Numbered from the stretch's first letter, positions 27,454 to 35,716 are shown. The stretch is DNA of 64,000 bases from Nocardiopsis suaedae (GCF_027706745.1 NZ_JAQFWP010000017.1:43027-107026), one strand, 5' to 3'. Numbers and translations: made by a program. The notes: generated from the letters alone by a model not told the origin.

Positions 27454-28973
27454 CGGGTACTCCCTGCTCCCGAGAAGAACGGGTCCTGGTCGTTGTAGCC
27501 CTCGGCGCCGAAGCGTGCGGTGTGCACGTCGCCGAGCGTGACGTGCACGGCCTGCTGCTCGGTGTAGAAGTCCAAGGAGCGGTGGCCGCCCTCCTGGCCG
27601 AGGCCGGAGGCCTTCACCCCGCCGAACGGTGAACGCAGGTCGCGCACGTTGTGGGAGTTGATCCACACCATGCCCGCCTCGATCCGGTCGGCCACCCGGT
27701 GCGCCCGCCGCAGGTCGTTCGTCCACACGTACCCGGCGAGCCCGTACTGGACGTCGTTGGCGAGGTCGACCGCCTCGTCGTCGGTGTCGAACGGGGTGAC
27801 GGCGACGACGGGGCCGAAGATCTCCTCCTGGAAGATCCGCGCCGTGCGGGGCACGTCGGCGAACACGGTGGGGGACAGGTAGTTGCCGTCGGGCAGGTGC
27901 TCCGGCCGCCCGCCCCCGGCGACGAGCCTGGCCTCGCCCTTGCCGCTCTCGACGTAGCCCAGCACGCGCTCGTAGTGCTCCGGGTGCACGAGGGCGCCCA
28001 CCTCGGTCGCCGGGTCGTCCGGGGGGCCGACCTTGATCGCGGCCGCGCGTTCGGCGAAGCGGGCCAGGAACCCGTCGTAGACGGACCGCTCGACGAGGAT
28101 GCGGGAGGAGGCGGTGCAGCGCTCGCCGTTGAGGGAGAACACGCCGAACAGGGTCGAGTCGAGCGCGGCCTCCAGGTCGGCGTCGGCGAAGACGAGCGCG
28201 GGGGACTTGCCGCCGAGCTCCATCGACAGCCCCTTGAGCCGCTCGGAGGCGTTCGCGAAGATCCGCCGCCCGGTCCCGGTCTCGCCGGTGAAGGAGATCA
28301 GGTCGACGTCGGGGTGCGTGACCAGCGCCTCCCCGGCGACCTCGCCGATGCCGTTGACCAGGTTGAACACCCCGTCAGGCAGCCCGGCCTCCGCGAACAC
28401 CTGGGCCCACAGCGACGCCGAGAGCGGCGTGAACTCCGCGGGTTTGAGCACGACCGTGCAGCCGCCGGCGAGTGCGGGGGCGAGTTTCCACGACTCCAGC
28501 ATGAACGGCGTGTTCCACGGCGTGATCAGCCCCGCCACGCCGACCGGCTTGCGGTTGACGTAGTTGAGCTGCATGCCCGGCACCTTGTAGGCGTCGTCGG
28601 ACCGGGCCACGACCAGGTCGGCGAAGAACCGGAAGTTCTCCGCGGCGCGGCGGGCCTGGCCCTTGGCCTGGGTGATCGGAAGACCGGTGTCGTAGGACTC
28701 CATGGCGGCCAGCTCTTCGTCGACCGACTCGACGGCGTCGGCGATCCGGTTGAGGATCCGGGCGCGTTCGCGGTTCCTCATCCGCGGCCAGGGCCCGTCC
28801 GTGAAGGCGCGGCGGGCGGCCGCGACGGCGGCGTCGATGTCCGCCTGCCCGCCGGCGGCGGCCCGGGTGTAGACCTCGTTGGCGGCGGGGGCGAGCACGT
28901 CGAACGCCGCGCCGTCGGCGGAGCCGGTGGGCGCGCCGCCGATGTGGTGCGGAATGGGGTCGGGGATGTTCAC
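27450..28973 (-). CDS. hpaE: 5-Carboxymethyl-2-hydroxymuconate semialdehyde dehydrogenase
   Basis: 507 residues, ALDH family. Asn154 (PWNTPF), Lys177 (VLKPAE), Glu252 (MELGGKSP) and Cys286 (LNGERCTASS) are present. It oxidises the HpaD product to the tricarboxylate. The GTG start at 28973 overlaps the stop of the DapA-like gene (GTGA) and has GAGGAG upstream. Close linkage to hpaD supports HpaE over a generic aldehyde dehydrogenase. Confidence 0.9.
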   Translation of the reverse strand: MNIPDPIPHHIGGAPTGSADGAAFDVLAPAANEVYTRAAAGGQADIDAAVAAARRAFTDGPWPRMRNRERARILNRIADAVESVDEELAAMESYDTGLPITQAKGQARRAAENFRFFADLVVARSDDAYKVPGMQLNYVNRKPVGVAGLITPWNTPFMLESWKLAPALAGGCTVVLKPAEFTPLSASLWAQVFAEAGLPDGVFNLVNGIGEVAGEALVTHPDVDLISFTGETGTGRRIFANASERLKGLSMELGGKSPALVFADADLEAALDSTLFGVFSLNGERCTASSRILVERSVYDGFLARFAERAAAIKVGPPDDPATEVGALVHPEHYERVLGYVESGKGEARLVAGGGRPEHLPDGNYLSPTVFADVPRTARIFQEEIFGPVVAVTPFDTDDEAVDLANDVQYGLAGYVWTNDLRRAHRVADRIEAGMVWINSHNVRDLRSPFGGVKASGLGQEGGHRSLDFYTEQQAVHVTLGDVHTARFGAEGYNDQDPFFSGAGSTR

Positions 28974-29908
28974 GTGAGGCTCCTCGACGGGACGGGAGTG
29001 AGGTGGTGCTCGGCCTCGGCGGCCAGCGCGCGCACCGTGTCCCGGCCCCGCTCGGTCAGGGGGGTCAGCGGCGGGCGGACGTGATCGGAGCGGATCAGGC
29101 CGCGACGGGCCATCAACCACTTCGCCGGGGCCGGGTTGGTCTCGGTGAACAGCAGGTCGACCAGCGGGTGCACGCCGTAGTGCAGCTCGCGGGCCCGGTC
29201 CCAGTCACCGGCGACGGCGGCTTCGTAGGTCTGGGCGACGGCGGCCGGTGCGATGTTGGACAGGGCGGAGATGAAGCCGATCCCGCCGAGGGCGATCAGC
29301 GGCAGGCACAGCAGCTCGATGCCCGACCACATCAGGACGTCGCGCCCGCAGGCGTGCATGACCCGGGAGAAGTGCTCGAAGTCCTTGGTGGTCTCCTTGA
29401 TGCCCACGATGTTGTCGTGGTCGCGGTACAGCCGGGCGAACGTCTCCGGCGCCAGCTCGACCGCGGTGCGCACCGGCACGTTGTAGGCGACGATCGGCAG
29501 ATCCGGGAACTCACGGGCGACCGTCGAATACCACGTGTACAGCGCCTCCTGCGTGGGGCGCGCGTAGTACGGCGTGACGACCAGGACGGCGTCCGCACCC
29601 GCGTCGGCGGCGATGCCGGTGAGCTCCAGCGTCTCGTCGAGCTTCGCCGATCCCGTGCCGGGCAGGAACGGGACGTCGTCGCCGACCTCCGCGGCGACGA
29701 GCCGGATCGCCTCGGCGCGCTCGGTGGGCGTCTGCGCCGACGGCTCCCCGGTCGACCCGCCGATCGAGATCCCCCGCGAGCCGTTGGCGAGCTGCCAGCG
29801 CACCATCGCCCGCAGTGACGCGTGGTCCACGTCCCCCTCGTCGGTGAAGGGGGTGAACAGCGGCGCCATCGCGCCCCTCATGCGGGACGGGTCGGATCGG
29901 AACCGCAT
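28970..29908 (-). CDS. DapA-family class I aldolase/lyase
   Basis: 312 residues, dihydrodipicolinate synthase/N-acetylneuraminate lyase fold. GGSTGE at 50-55, Tyr142 (YNVPVRT) and the Schiff-base Lys171 (GIKETTKD) are intact. Not a lysine-pathway DapA by context: it lies inside the hpa operon, 51 nt after the FAH-RraA gene and overlapping hpaE. A plausible role is aldol cleavage of the late 2-oxo acid, replacing HpaI, or hydration/decarboxylation of a 2-oxo acid; not demonstrated. Confidence 0.87.
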   Translation of the reverse strand: MRFRSDPSRMRGAMAPLFTPFTDEGDVDHASLRAMVRWQLANGSRGISIGGSTGEPSAQTPTERAEAIRLVAAEVGDDVPFLPGTGSAKLDETLELTGIAADAGADAVLVVTPYYARPTQEALYTWYSTVAREFPDLPIVAYNVPVRTAVELAPETFARLYRDHDNIVGIKETTKDFEHFSRVMHACGRDVLMWSGIELLCLPLIALGGIGFISALSNIAPAAVAQTYEAAVAGDWDRARELHYGVHPLVDLLFTETNPAPAKWLMARRGLIRSDHVRPPLTPLTERGRDTVRALAAEAEHHLTPVPSRSLT

Positions 29909-29959
29909 CGGTCCTCCTCTCAGTCGTGCTCAGCTGTGCCCAGTCCTGCTCAGCCGCGC

Positions 29960-31399
29960 TCAGTCCTTGGCCTCGTACCGCTGCCGCCACTGCGTGTTCA
30001 GCGGGTACAGCCCGTCCACGGATTCGCCCTGCCGGACCATCTCGGCGATGAACTCCTCTTCCCTCTCCTGGGCCTCGGCCGCCTCAAGCACCTCGTGCAC
30101 GAGACCGGGCGGGATGACGAGCGCGCCGTCGTCGTCGGCCACGATGACGTCGCCCGGCTGGACGGCGGCCCCGCCGCACGCGATCGCCGTGTCCGTCTCC
30201 CACGGCACGTGCCTGCGGCCGAGCACCGCCGGGTGGTGCCCCGCGCAGAAGACCGGCAGGCCGGTCGAGGCGACGGCGGCGGCGTCACGGACCGCGCCGT
30301 CGGTCACCACTCCCGCGGCGCTGCGGACCTTGGCCCTCAGCGCGAGGATGTCGCCGAGCGTGCCCGCGCTCGCGTCGCCCCGCGCCTCCATGACCAGGAC
30401 CTCGCCCGGGCCGATGGTGTCGAAGAGCTGCTTCTGCGCGTTGAAGCCGCCGCCCCGCTCGGCGAACAGGTCCTTGCGGTACGGCACGAACCGCAGCGTC
30501 CGCGCGGGGCCGACCAGGCGTCGGCCCGGGACCAGCGGCCGGACCCCGTCGATGGCGGCCTCGTCCAGCCCCCGCCTGCGCAGTTGGACCGAGAGCGTCG
30601 CCACCGCCACCGCCTCCAGGCGCTCCCGGATCTCCGGGGTGAGCACCGGTTCCGGTGGGAGGCCCCAGGCGGCGGCGCGTTGTGCCTCGTCCGCCTCGGG
30701 CGGGCTGCCCCACGGGGCCAGCGCCGGGCCCGCGCTCACATCGGTGGCCAGGCGGCCCGACGTGAGCGCGGGGGCATCGAGGGAGAACACCTCCACCTCC
30801 ACCCGCTGCCCCGGTCGGGCGACGGAGGCGCCCGCTGGCGTTCCGGTGAGGACGACGTCGCCCGGTTCGAGCGTCATCACGCGGGACAGGTCGGCCAGCA
30901 TCAGCCCGAACGGGAAGATCAGGCCGGCGCTGCTGTCGTCCTGGACGAGCACCCCGTCCAGCCACGTGCGGATGCCGATCCGCCCCGGATCGAGCCGCTC
31001 GGCCGGGATCAGGTCCGGGCCGAGCGGGGTGAAGCCGTCGCCGCCCTTGGCGCGCACGTTGGAGCCCCGGTCGGCGTAGCGCAGGTCGTACAGCCCGAGA
31101 TCGTCGGCCGCGGTGACCCAGCCGACGTGCGCCCACGCCTCGTCAGGGGAGACGTCGCGTGCGGCCGTGCCGATGACCAGCGCGATCTCGCCCTCGAACC
31201 CCAGGAGTTCGGTGCCGTCGGGCCGGGTGACCGTGCCCGGCCCGGTGACCGATGAGCCGGGCTTGAGGAAGTACGACGGGTGTGCGGGCACTCGTCCGCG
31301 CTGCCCGGCCCGCGAGGCGTAGCTGAGATGGACGGCGACCACCTTGCCCGGACGGTGGCCGAGGAGTCCGGAGACCGGGTCGTTGCTCACCAGGGGCAC
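29960..31399 (-). CDS. FAH-domain isomerase/decarboxylase fused to an RraA-like domain (HpaG-like)
   Basis: 479 residues in two domains. Residues 1-210 form a fumarylacetoacetate-hydrolase fold with metal ligands Glu69, Glu71 (GFEGEI) and Asp100 (AADDLGL), plus LTGTPAG, typical of HpaG/HpcE isomerase-decarboxylases. After a linker (210-255), residues 256-475 form an RraA/HMG-aldolase domain with GTLGDILALRA and GVVTDGAVRD (Arg371, Asp372), the residues that serve pyruvate aldolases of this family. E. coli HpaG is instead a tandem FAH duplication. First gene of the hpa operon; GTG start 17 nt from the palindromic operator. Confidence 0.88.
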   Translation of the reverse strand: MPLVSNDPVSGLLGHRPGKVVAVHLSYASRAGQRGRVPAHPSYFLKPGSSVTGPGTVTRPDGTELLGFEGEIALVIGTAARDVSPDEAWAHVGWVTAADDLGLYDLRYADRGSNVRAKGGDGFTPLGPDLIPAERLDPGRIGIRTWLDGVLVQDDSSAGLIFPFGLMLADLSRVMTLEPGDVVLTGTPAGASVARPGQRVEVEVFSLDAPALTSGRLATDVSAGPALAPWGSPPEADEAQRAAAWGLPPEPVLTPEIRERLEAVAVATLSVQLRRRGLDEAAIDGVRPLVPGRRLVGPARTLRFVPYRKDLFAERGGGFNAQKQLFDTIGPGEVLVMEARGDASAGTLGDILALRAKVRSAAGVVTDGAVRDAAAVASTGLPVFCAGHHPAVLGRRHVPWETDTAIACGGAAVQPGDVIVADDDGALVIPPGLVHEVLEAAEAQEREEEFIAEMVRQGESVDGLYPLNTQWRQRYEAKD

Positions 31400-31415
31400 C
31401 TCATATCGTCGATGA

Positions 31416-31429
31416 AATCATATATGATT
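31416..31429. promoter_or_regulatory. Palindromic operator of the hpa operon
   Basis: AATCATATATGATT, a perfect 14-bp palindrome, lies 17 bp upstream of the first hpa gene in an AT-rich patch. FCD-type GntR regulators bind such AT-rich palindromes. The core is shared with the site at 15982-15995. Confidence 0.6.
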
Positions 31430-31727
31430 CTGTTGGCCGGGACCCGCCGCGTCAAGGGTGGAGCCGGGGCCGGGCTGGCGGAGCGTCCGCGGGCGACGCG
31501 TCCGCCCGACCCGCCTCGCGGCCGACCACCGGGACGTTCTTCCTCATCGCGCAGGCGGCGTCGACCCTGGACGCCGGGTGCTTCGTCCTCGACGCCTCTG
31601 ACCGCTGTGCGGCACGGGGTACGGGGGCAGGGGCGGCGTGTAGGGGGGAAGCGCAGGAATGACCGGCGTCGCCGGTCACCCCACTCCCGCGAATCCGGTA
31701 GGATCAAGGCGTTGCCGCACGGCACAC
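31430..31727. other. hpa promoter to tRNA-Ala copy 3 spacer
   Basis: About 300 bases. The left end should carry the leftward hpa promoter; the right end carries the tRNA -10 TAGGAT (31699-31704) with the same surrounding text as copy 2. Nothing coding is supported between them. Confidence 0.45.
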
Positions 31728-31800
31728 GGGGCTATGGCGCAGTTGGTAGCGCGCCTCCATGGCATGGAGGAGGTCTGGGGTTCGAATCCCCATAGCTCCA
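31728..31800 (+). tRNA. tRNA-Ala (anticodon GGC), copy 3
   Basis: Identical over 73 nt to copies 1 and 2, same orientation. The amine/homoprotocatechuate block lies between copies 2 and 3. Confidence 0.97.
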
Positions 31801-31879
31801 CCCTGGGATTGTTCTTAGGACCCTTGCCCGAGCGCGTACGGCCGAGGTGGCTGGGTCCGGGAGTTGATTCGCCGCGAGT

Positions 31880-32064
31880 TCGGTGTCGAACATGGTCTTC
31901 GCGATCACCCCCGGCGGCACGCTGTGCTTCACCGTGCACCAGGGCCACGTCGATGCCCGCGCGTTCATCGATCTCTCGTGGACGGCCGCAAGGCCCACAC
32001 CGCCCGCGCCGCCGAGGACTTCGTCGCCTCCGCCCGGGGCCGGCCCACCCTGCACCCGCCGGAA
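31880..32064 (+). pseudogene. IS630-type transposase relic
   Basis: One frame reads VFAITPGGTLCFTVHQG and then ARAFID; after a deletion and frameshift another frame reads LVDGRKAHTARAAEDFVAS and RGRPTLH. Together these match the central DDE region of IS630-family transposases (second Asp in VDG). N- and C-terminal parts and inverted repeats are missing. It lies 80 nt after the third tRNA-Ala, a typical graveyard for mobile DNA. Confidence 0.6.
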
Positions 32065-32952
32065 TTACGACGCCAGCGCCGCCTGGCAGTGCTCGACCAG
32101 CGCGGCGGTGAGGGTGGACGGCCGTACTCCGCGCGGTGACGCGGCGAGGATCGAGTTCGTCCCGAGGTCCTCCACGATGGGCAGGAAGCGCAGCGGACGG
32201 CCCTCGTCGCTCTCGGCGACCTCGTGCATCAGCAGCGCGCACGCCAGTCCGCGCCCGACGATCGAGCGGATGGTGTGCACGTTGGAGCTGCGGTACACCA
32301 CGTTCGGTACCACGCCGAACCGGCGCAGCATGGCCTCGTTGAGATACGTCGCGGGCTCCACGTTCAGCAGCGCGAAGGGATGCCGCCCCAGTTCGGCGAC
32401 GGTCACGGCGTCCTGCCGGGCGAGCGGGTGGTCGGCCGCGACGGCGACCCGGAATCGGCGCTCCTTGAGCAGGACGGTGCTCGCCTCGGGATGCCGCTGT
32501 GCCTCGTAGATGAAGCACAGGTCCACCTGCCCCCGCATCATCCGTTCCTGGATCTCCGGGCCGGTGTCCTCGACGATCTCCAGACGAACACTCGGGTAGG
32601 TGCGGGCGACGAATTCGGCCAGCTCGGGGATGACGAGCGGCGAGAGGGTCGGGAAACAGCCGACCGTGTAGGTGCCGGTCTCCGCGGTCCCCTCCGCCGT
32701 GCTCACCAGGTGGCGCACCTCGCCGAGCAGCGTGCGGCTGCGCGTCGCCACCGCCCGGCCGGTGGGCGTCAGGTGGATTCCCTTCGCCGTGCGCCGGATC
32801 GCGAGCTGCACGCCGAGCACCGCCTCCAGCTCCTTCAGCGCCTGGCTGATCGCGGCCTGTGTGACGTGGCATTTCAACGCGGCCCGGGTGATCGACCGCT
32901 CTTCCGCGACGGCGACGAAGTATTCGAGCTGCCGTATCGTGACGTCCTTCAT
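32065..32952 (-). CDS. LysR family transcriptional regulator
   Basis: 295 residues. N-terminal winged helix MKDVTIRQLEYFVAVAEERS then VTQAAISQALKELEAVLGV; periplasmic-binding-like effector domain from about residue 92 (TYTVGCFPTLSPLVIPEL). Divergent from the MBL-fold hydrolase and MHS transporter genes, which it probably controls. The intergenic region holds CTTA-N10-TAAG. Confidence 0.9.
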   Translation of the reverse strand: MKDVTIRQLEYFVAVAEERSITRAALKCHVTQAAISQALKELEAVLGVQLAIRRTAKGIHLTPTGRAVATRSRTLLGEVRHLVSTAEGTAETGTYTVGCFPTLSPLVIPELAEFVARTYPSVRLEIVEDTGPEIQERMMRGQVDLCFIYEAQRHPEASTVLLKERRFRVAVAADHPLARQDAVTVAELGRHPFALLNVEPATYLNEAMLRRFGVVPNVVYRSSNVHTIRSIVGRGLACALLMHEVAESDEGRPLRFLPIVEDLGTNSILAASPRGVRPSTLTAALVEHCQAALAS

Positions 32953-32960
32953 AAGCCGAG

Positions 32961-32978
32961 CTTAAGGCTTCCCGTAAG
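32961..32978. promoter_or_regulatory. LysR-type operator candidate
   Basis: CTTAAGGCTTCCCGTAAG: CTTA and TAAG arms separated by 10 bp, 9 bp upstream of the lysR start and between the divergent genes, the usual position of a LysR recognition site. Confidence 0.4.
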
Positions 32979-33056
32979 AGATTCAGTTTTTCCTGAGGCC
33001 CGCCGGGTGCGAGCGTGATCGGCACGAACGCGACGCGTGACACAGGGGAGTGCCCC

Positions 33057-34118
33057 ATGACCGAACACGCAACCGGACCCGGACCGCATGTGGTGGCCCT
33101 GGGCACCGCGGGAGGCCCGCGCTGGTGGGACCGTCCCGGCGAGACGCCGCGCAGCGGCATCAGCACCGCGGTCGTCGTCGACGGCGCGGTCTACCTGGTG
33201 GACTGCGGGCAGGGCGCGGGGCGCCAGCTGGCCCGTGCCGGACTCCGGCTGGGCCGGGTCCGCGGCCTGTTCCTCACTCACCTGCATTCCGACCACGTCG
33301 TCGACCTGGCCGCGCTGTTGCTGTTCGGCCAGTTCGAGCGGAAGGACGCCGAGGCCGGCCCGATCGCCGTGCGGGGCCCCGGCTCGCGCGGCGCGTTGCC
33401 GCCGGTGTCCCGGCACGCCACCGCGACGCCCCGGGCGGTCGCTCCGGGGAACCCCACCCCGGGCACCGCCGACATGATCGAGCAGCTCTACGCCGCCTAC
33501 GCGACCGACCTCAACGACCGGATCTTCGACTCACTCACCCGCCCACCCGCCGAGCACTACGAGGTGCGCGACATCGTCCTGCCCGCGGGCACGGGCTTCG
33601 ACCCGGACGTGGCGGTGGCGCCCGAGATGGAGCCGTTCCCGGTGTTCGAGGACGACCACGTGGCGGTGACGGCGACGCTGGTGGCGCATCCGCCCACGGC
33701 TCCCGCGTTCGCGTTCCGGTTCGACACGGCGAACGGCTCGGTGACGATCTCCGGTGACACGGCGCCGTGCACCAATCTGGAGCGGCTGGCCAGGGGCACC
33801 GGTCTGCTGCTGCACGAGGCGATCGACCTGGATCTGATCGCGGGCCGCTATACGGACACGGAGATGCTCAAGGCGACCATGGACCACCACCGCCGGGCGC
33901 ACACGACGCCGCGGCAGGCCGGCCGGGTCGCCGAGCGTGCCGGGGCCGGTGCACTGGCTCTGCACCACCTGGTCCCCGCGAACGCCCCCCGTGCGTCGTG
34001 GCTGGCCGCCGCGGAGACGTTCGGCGGCCCGCTCTACATTCCCGAGGACCTCGATGTGCTCCCGTTCGCCACGGTGCGGGCGCCGCAGGCCGGTATCGTC
34101 CCGGAGGCCCGCCGATGA
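33057..34118 (+). CDS. MBL-fold metallo-hydrolase
   Basis: 353 residues. The zinc motif THLHSDH is at residues 74-80; SGDTAPC supplies the bridging Asp and LHHLVPAN a late His. Layout resembles RNase Z-like and lactonase-like members; the enzyme has about 100 residues between HxHxDH and the next ligand. Cytoplasmic: no signal peptide. The ATG at 33057 has GGGGAG upstream. It overlaps the MHS transporter gene (ATGA). It probably hydrolyses a substrate imported by that transporter; the identity is unknown. Confidence 0.85.
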   Translation: MTEHATGPGPHVVALGTAGGPRWWDRPGETPRSGISTAVVVDGAVYLVDCGQGAGRQLARAGLRLGRVRGLFLTHLHSDHVVDLAALLLFGQFERKDAEAGPIAVRGPGSRGALPPVSRHATATPRAVAPGNPTPGTADMIEQLYAAYATDLNDRIFDSLTRPPAEHYEVRDIVLPAGTGFDPDVAVAPEMEPFPVFEDDHVAVTATLVAHPPTAPAFAFRFDTANGSVTISGDTAPCTNLERLARGTGLLLHEAIDLDLIAGRYTDTEMLKATMDHHRRAHTTPRQAGRVAERAGAGALALHHLVPANAPRASWLAAAETFGGPLYIPEDLDVLPFATVRAPQAGIVPEARR

Positions 34119-35446
34119 CCACCGCGAACCCCACCCCGCCGACGCAGGCGGGGGCCACCACCGCCGGTCCCCGCGAGATGCGCCGCATCCTCGCCTCCAG
34201 TTTCATCGGCACGGCCATCGAGTACTACGACTTCGTCCTGTACGCCACCGCCGCGAGCATCGTGTTCGACCAAGTGTTCTTCACCGGCGCCGGGGAGGGC
34301 GTCGCACTGCTGCTGTCCTTCGGCACCCTCGCGGCGGGATACCTGGCCCGCCCGCTGGGCGGCCTCGTGTTCGGCCACCTGGGGGACCGGCTGGGCCGCA
34401 AGTCGACGCTGATCGTCACGCTCGTGCTGATGGGGGTGGCGAGCGTGCTGATCGGCCTGCTGCCCACCCCGGCGCAGATCGGCGTGGCCGCGCCGCTGCT
34501 GCTGGTCACACTGCGGGTGCTGCAGGGCGTCGCCGTGGGCGGCGAGTGGGGCGGCGCGATGCTTCTGGCGTTCGAGCGCGCGCAGAAGACCAAGCGCGGG
34601 TTCGCCGCCTCGTTCGCCTACATGGGCGCGCCCGCCGGGGCGATCGTCGCCACGCTGGTGCTGAGCGCGGCCTCGACGCTTCCCCATGCGGACTTCCTCG
34701 CCTGGGGCTGGCGAATCCCGTTCCTGCTGAGCGCCGTCCTTGTGCTGGTCGGTCTGGTGATCCGGCTGAAGGTGGCGGAGTCGGCGGTGTTCACCGAGGC
34801 CGCCGGTCAGGCCAAGGCTGCGAGGGCGCCTGTCGTCGAGGTGGTCACGAAGTACTGGCGCAGTTTCCTGATCTCCGTGGGCACCGGTATCGCGGGCCAG
34901 GCGGCGCAGGGCCTGATGGGCGCGTGGGCGATCTCCTACGCCGTGCGGCAGGCCGTCCTGTCGCCCACCTCCGTGCTGAACGTCAAGGCACTCGCCGGCG
35001 TGTGCACCATCGTCATGATCATCGTCGCCGCGCGGCTCAGCGACCGGATCGGCCGCAAGCGGGTGATGCTCGGCGGGATGGTGGGAGCCGCCGTCCTGGC
35101 GTTCCCCATCCTGCACCTGCTCGAGTCCGGACAGACCTGGGCGCTGTTCGTGGCGCTCTTCCTCGGGCTCAGCGTCGTCCAGGGCTTCACGGCAGGGCCC
35201 TACGGCGCGTTCGCGGCCGAGCTGTACCCGACCCGTATCCGCTACAGCGGCACGTCCATCGGCTACCAGACCGCCTCGACCCTGGGCGCCGGGTTCATGC
35301 CGATGCTCGCGACGGGCCTGGTGCTCGCGGCCGGGGGATCCCTCTGGCTGGTCGCGGTCGCCTGGATCGCCCTCTCCGCGATCGGCGGGATCGCCCTGCT
35401 CGCCGCCCAGGAGGGCAAGGACAAGGAGATCCGGGAGATCGGGTAG
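34115..35446 (+). CDS. MFS transporter, metabolite:H+ symporter (MHS) type
   Basis: 443 residues with about 12 helices. MHS signatures: SFIGTAIEYYDFVLYATAA at helix 1, FGHLGDRLGRKSTL between helices 2 and 3, RVLQGVAVGGEWGGA, and LYPTRIRYSGTSIGYQ. Relatives import carboxylates, aromatic acids or osmolytes. Coupled to the MBL hydrolase by a 4-nt overlap. A perfect 11-bp terminator hairpin follows at 35476. Confidence 0.9.
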   Translation: MTTANPTPPTQAGATTAGPREMRRILASSFIGTAIEYYDFVLYATAASIVFDQVFFTGAGEGVALLLSFGTLAAGYLARPLGGLVFGHLGDRLGRKSTLIVTLVLMGVASVLIGLLPTPAQIGVAAPLLLVTLRVLQGVAVGGEWGGAMLLAFERAQKTKRGFAASFAYMGAPAGAIVATLVLSAASTLPHADFLAWGWRIPFLLSAVLVLVGLVIRLKVAESAVFTEAAGQAKAARAPVVEVVTKYWRSFLISVGTGIAGQAAQGLMGAWAISYAVRQAVLSPTSVLNVKALAGVCTIVMIIVAARLSDRIGRKRVMLGGMVGAAVLAFPILHLLESGQTWALFVALFLGLSVVQGFTAGPYGAFAAELYPTRIRYSGTSIGYQTASTLGAGFMPMLATGLVLAAGGSLWLVAVAWIALSAIGGIALLAAQEGKDKEIREIG

Positions 35447-35475
35447 CCCGTTACCGCCCTCTCGGAAGGCACCCG

Positions 35476-35513
35476 GCCCCGCACGCGGCGTCCCCGGGCG
35501 CTGCGTGCGGGGC
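35476..35513 (+). terminator. Terminator after the MHS transporter
   Basis: GCCCCGCACGC pairs perfectly with GCGTGCGGGGC (11 bp) across 16 nt. Confidence 0.65.
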
Positions 35514-35551
35514 GTGAGCCCGATCCGCGGGTCACCTGTGGCCGTCGGCCG

Positions 35552-35716
35552 GTGAGGCCGTCCGGCGGGCGCGGCACCCGTCCCGATCACGGACTCCAGC
35601 CGGAGCGGACAACGCTGGCGTGGGAGCGCACCGTGCCCGGTCTCGTCGTCGCGCACGTGCTGTTCGTCGTACACGTCGCCGCGCCGGCGGCCGTCGCGAT
35701 CGTGTTCCCCGGCTGA
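35552..35716 (+). pseudogene. Truncated DUF202-type small membrane protein
   Basis: A 54-codon frame from GTG reads GLQPERTTLAWERT, the N-terminal signature of DUF202 proteins, followed by one hydrophobic segment (VVAHVLFVVHVAAPAAVAIV) and a stop. DUF202 proteins normally have three helices and about 100 residues, so this is probably a 3'-truncated relic, although it could be expressed as a one-helix peptide. No good ribosome binding site is seen. Confidence 0.6.

Noticed and set aside
14959..31399. 4-Hydroxyphenylacetate hydroxylase (hpaBC), HpaF, HpaH or HpaI genes
   Set aside because: Looked for among all frames of the block; no flavin hydroxylase, hydratase or HpaI-type aldolase is present.
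12465..31800. Integrated prophage or ICE with tRNA att sites
   Set aside because: No integrase, excisionase, phage or conjugation gene is present and whole tRNA genes, not 3' fragments, are repeated.
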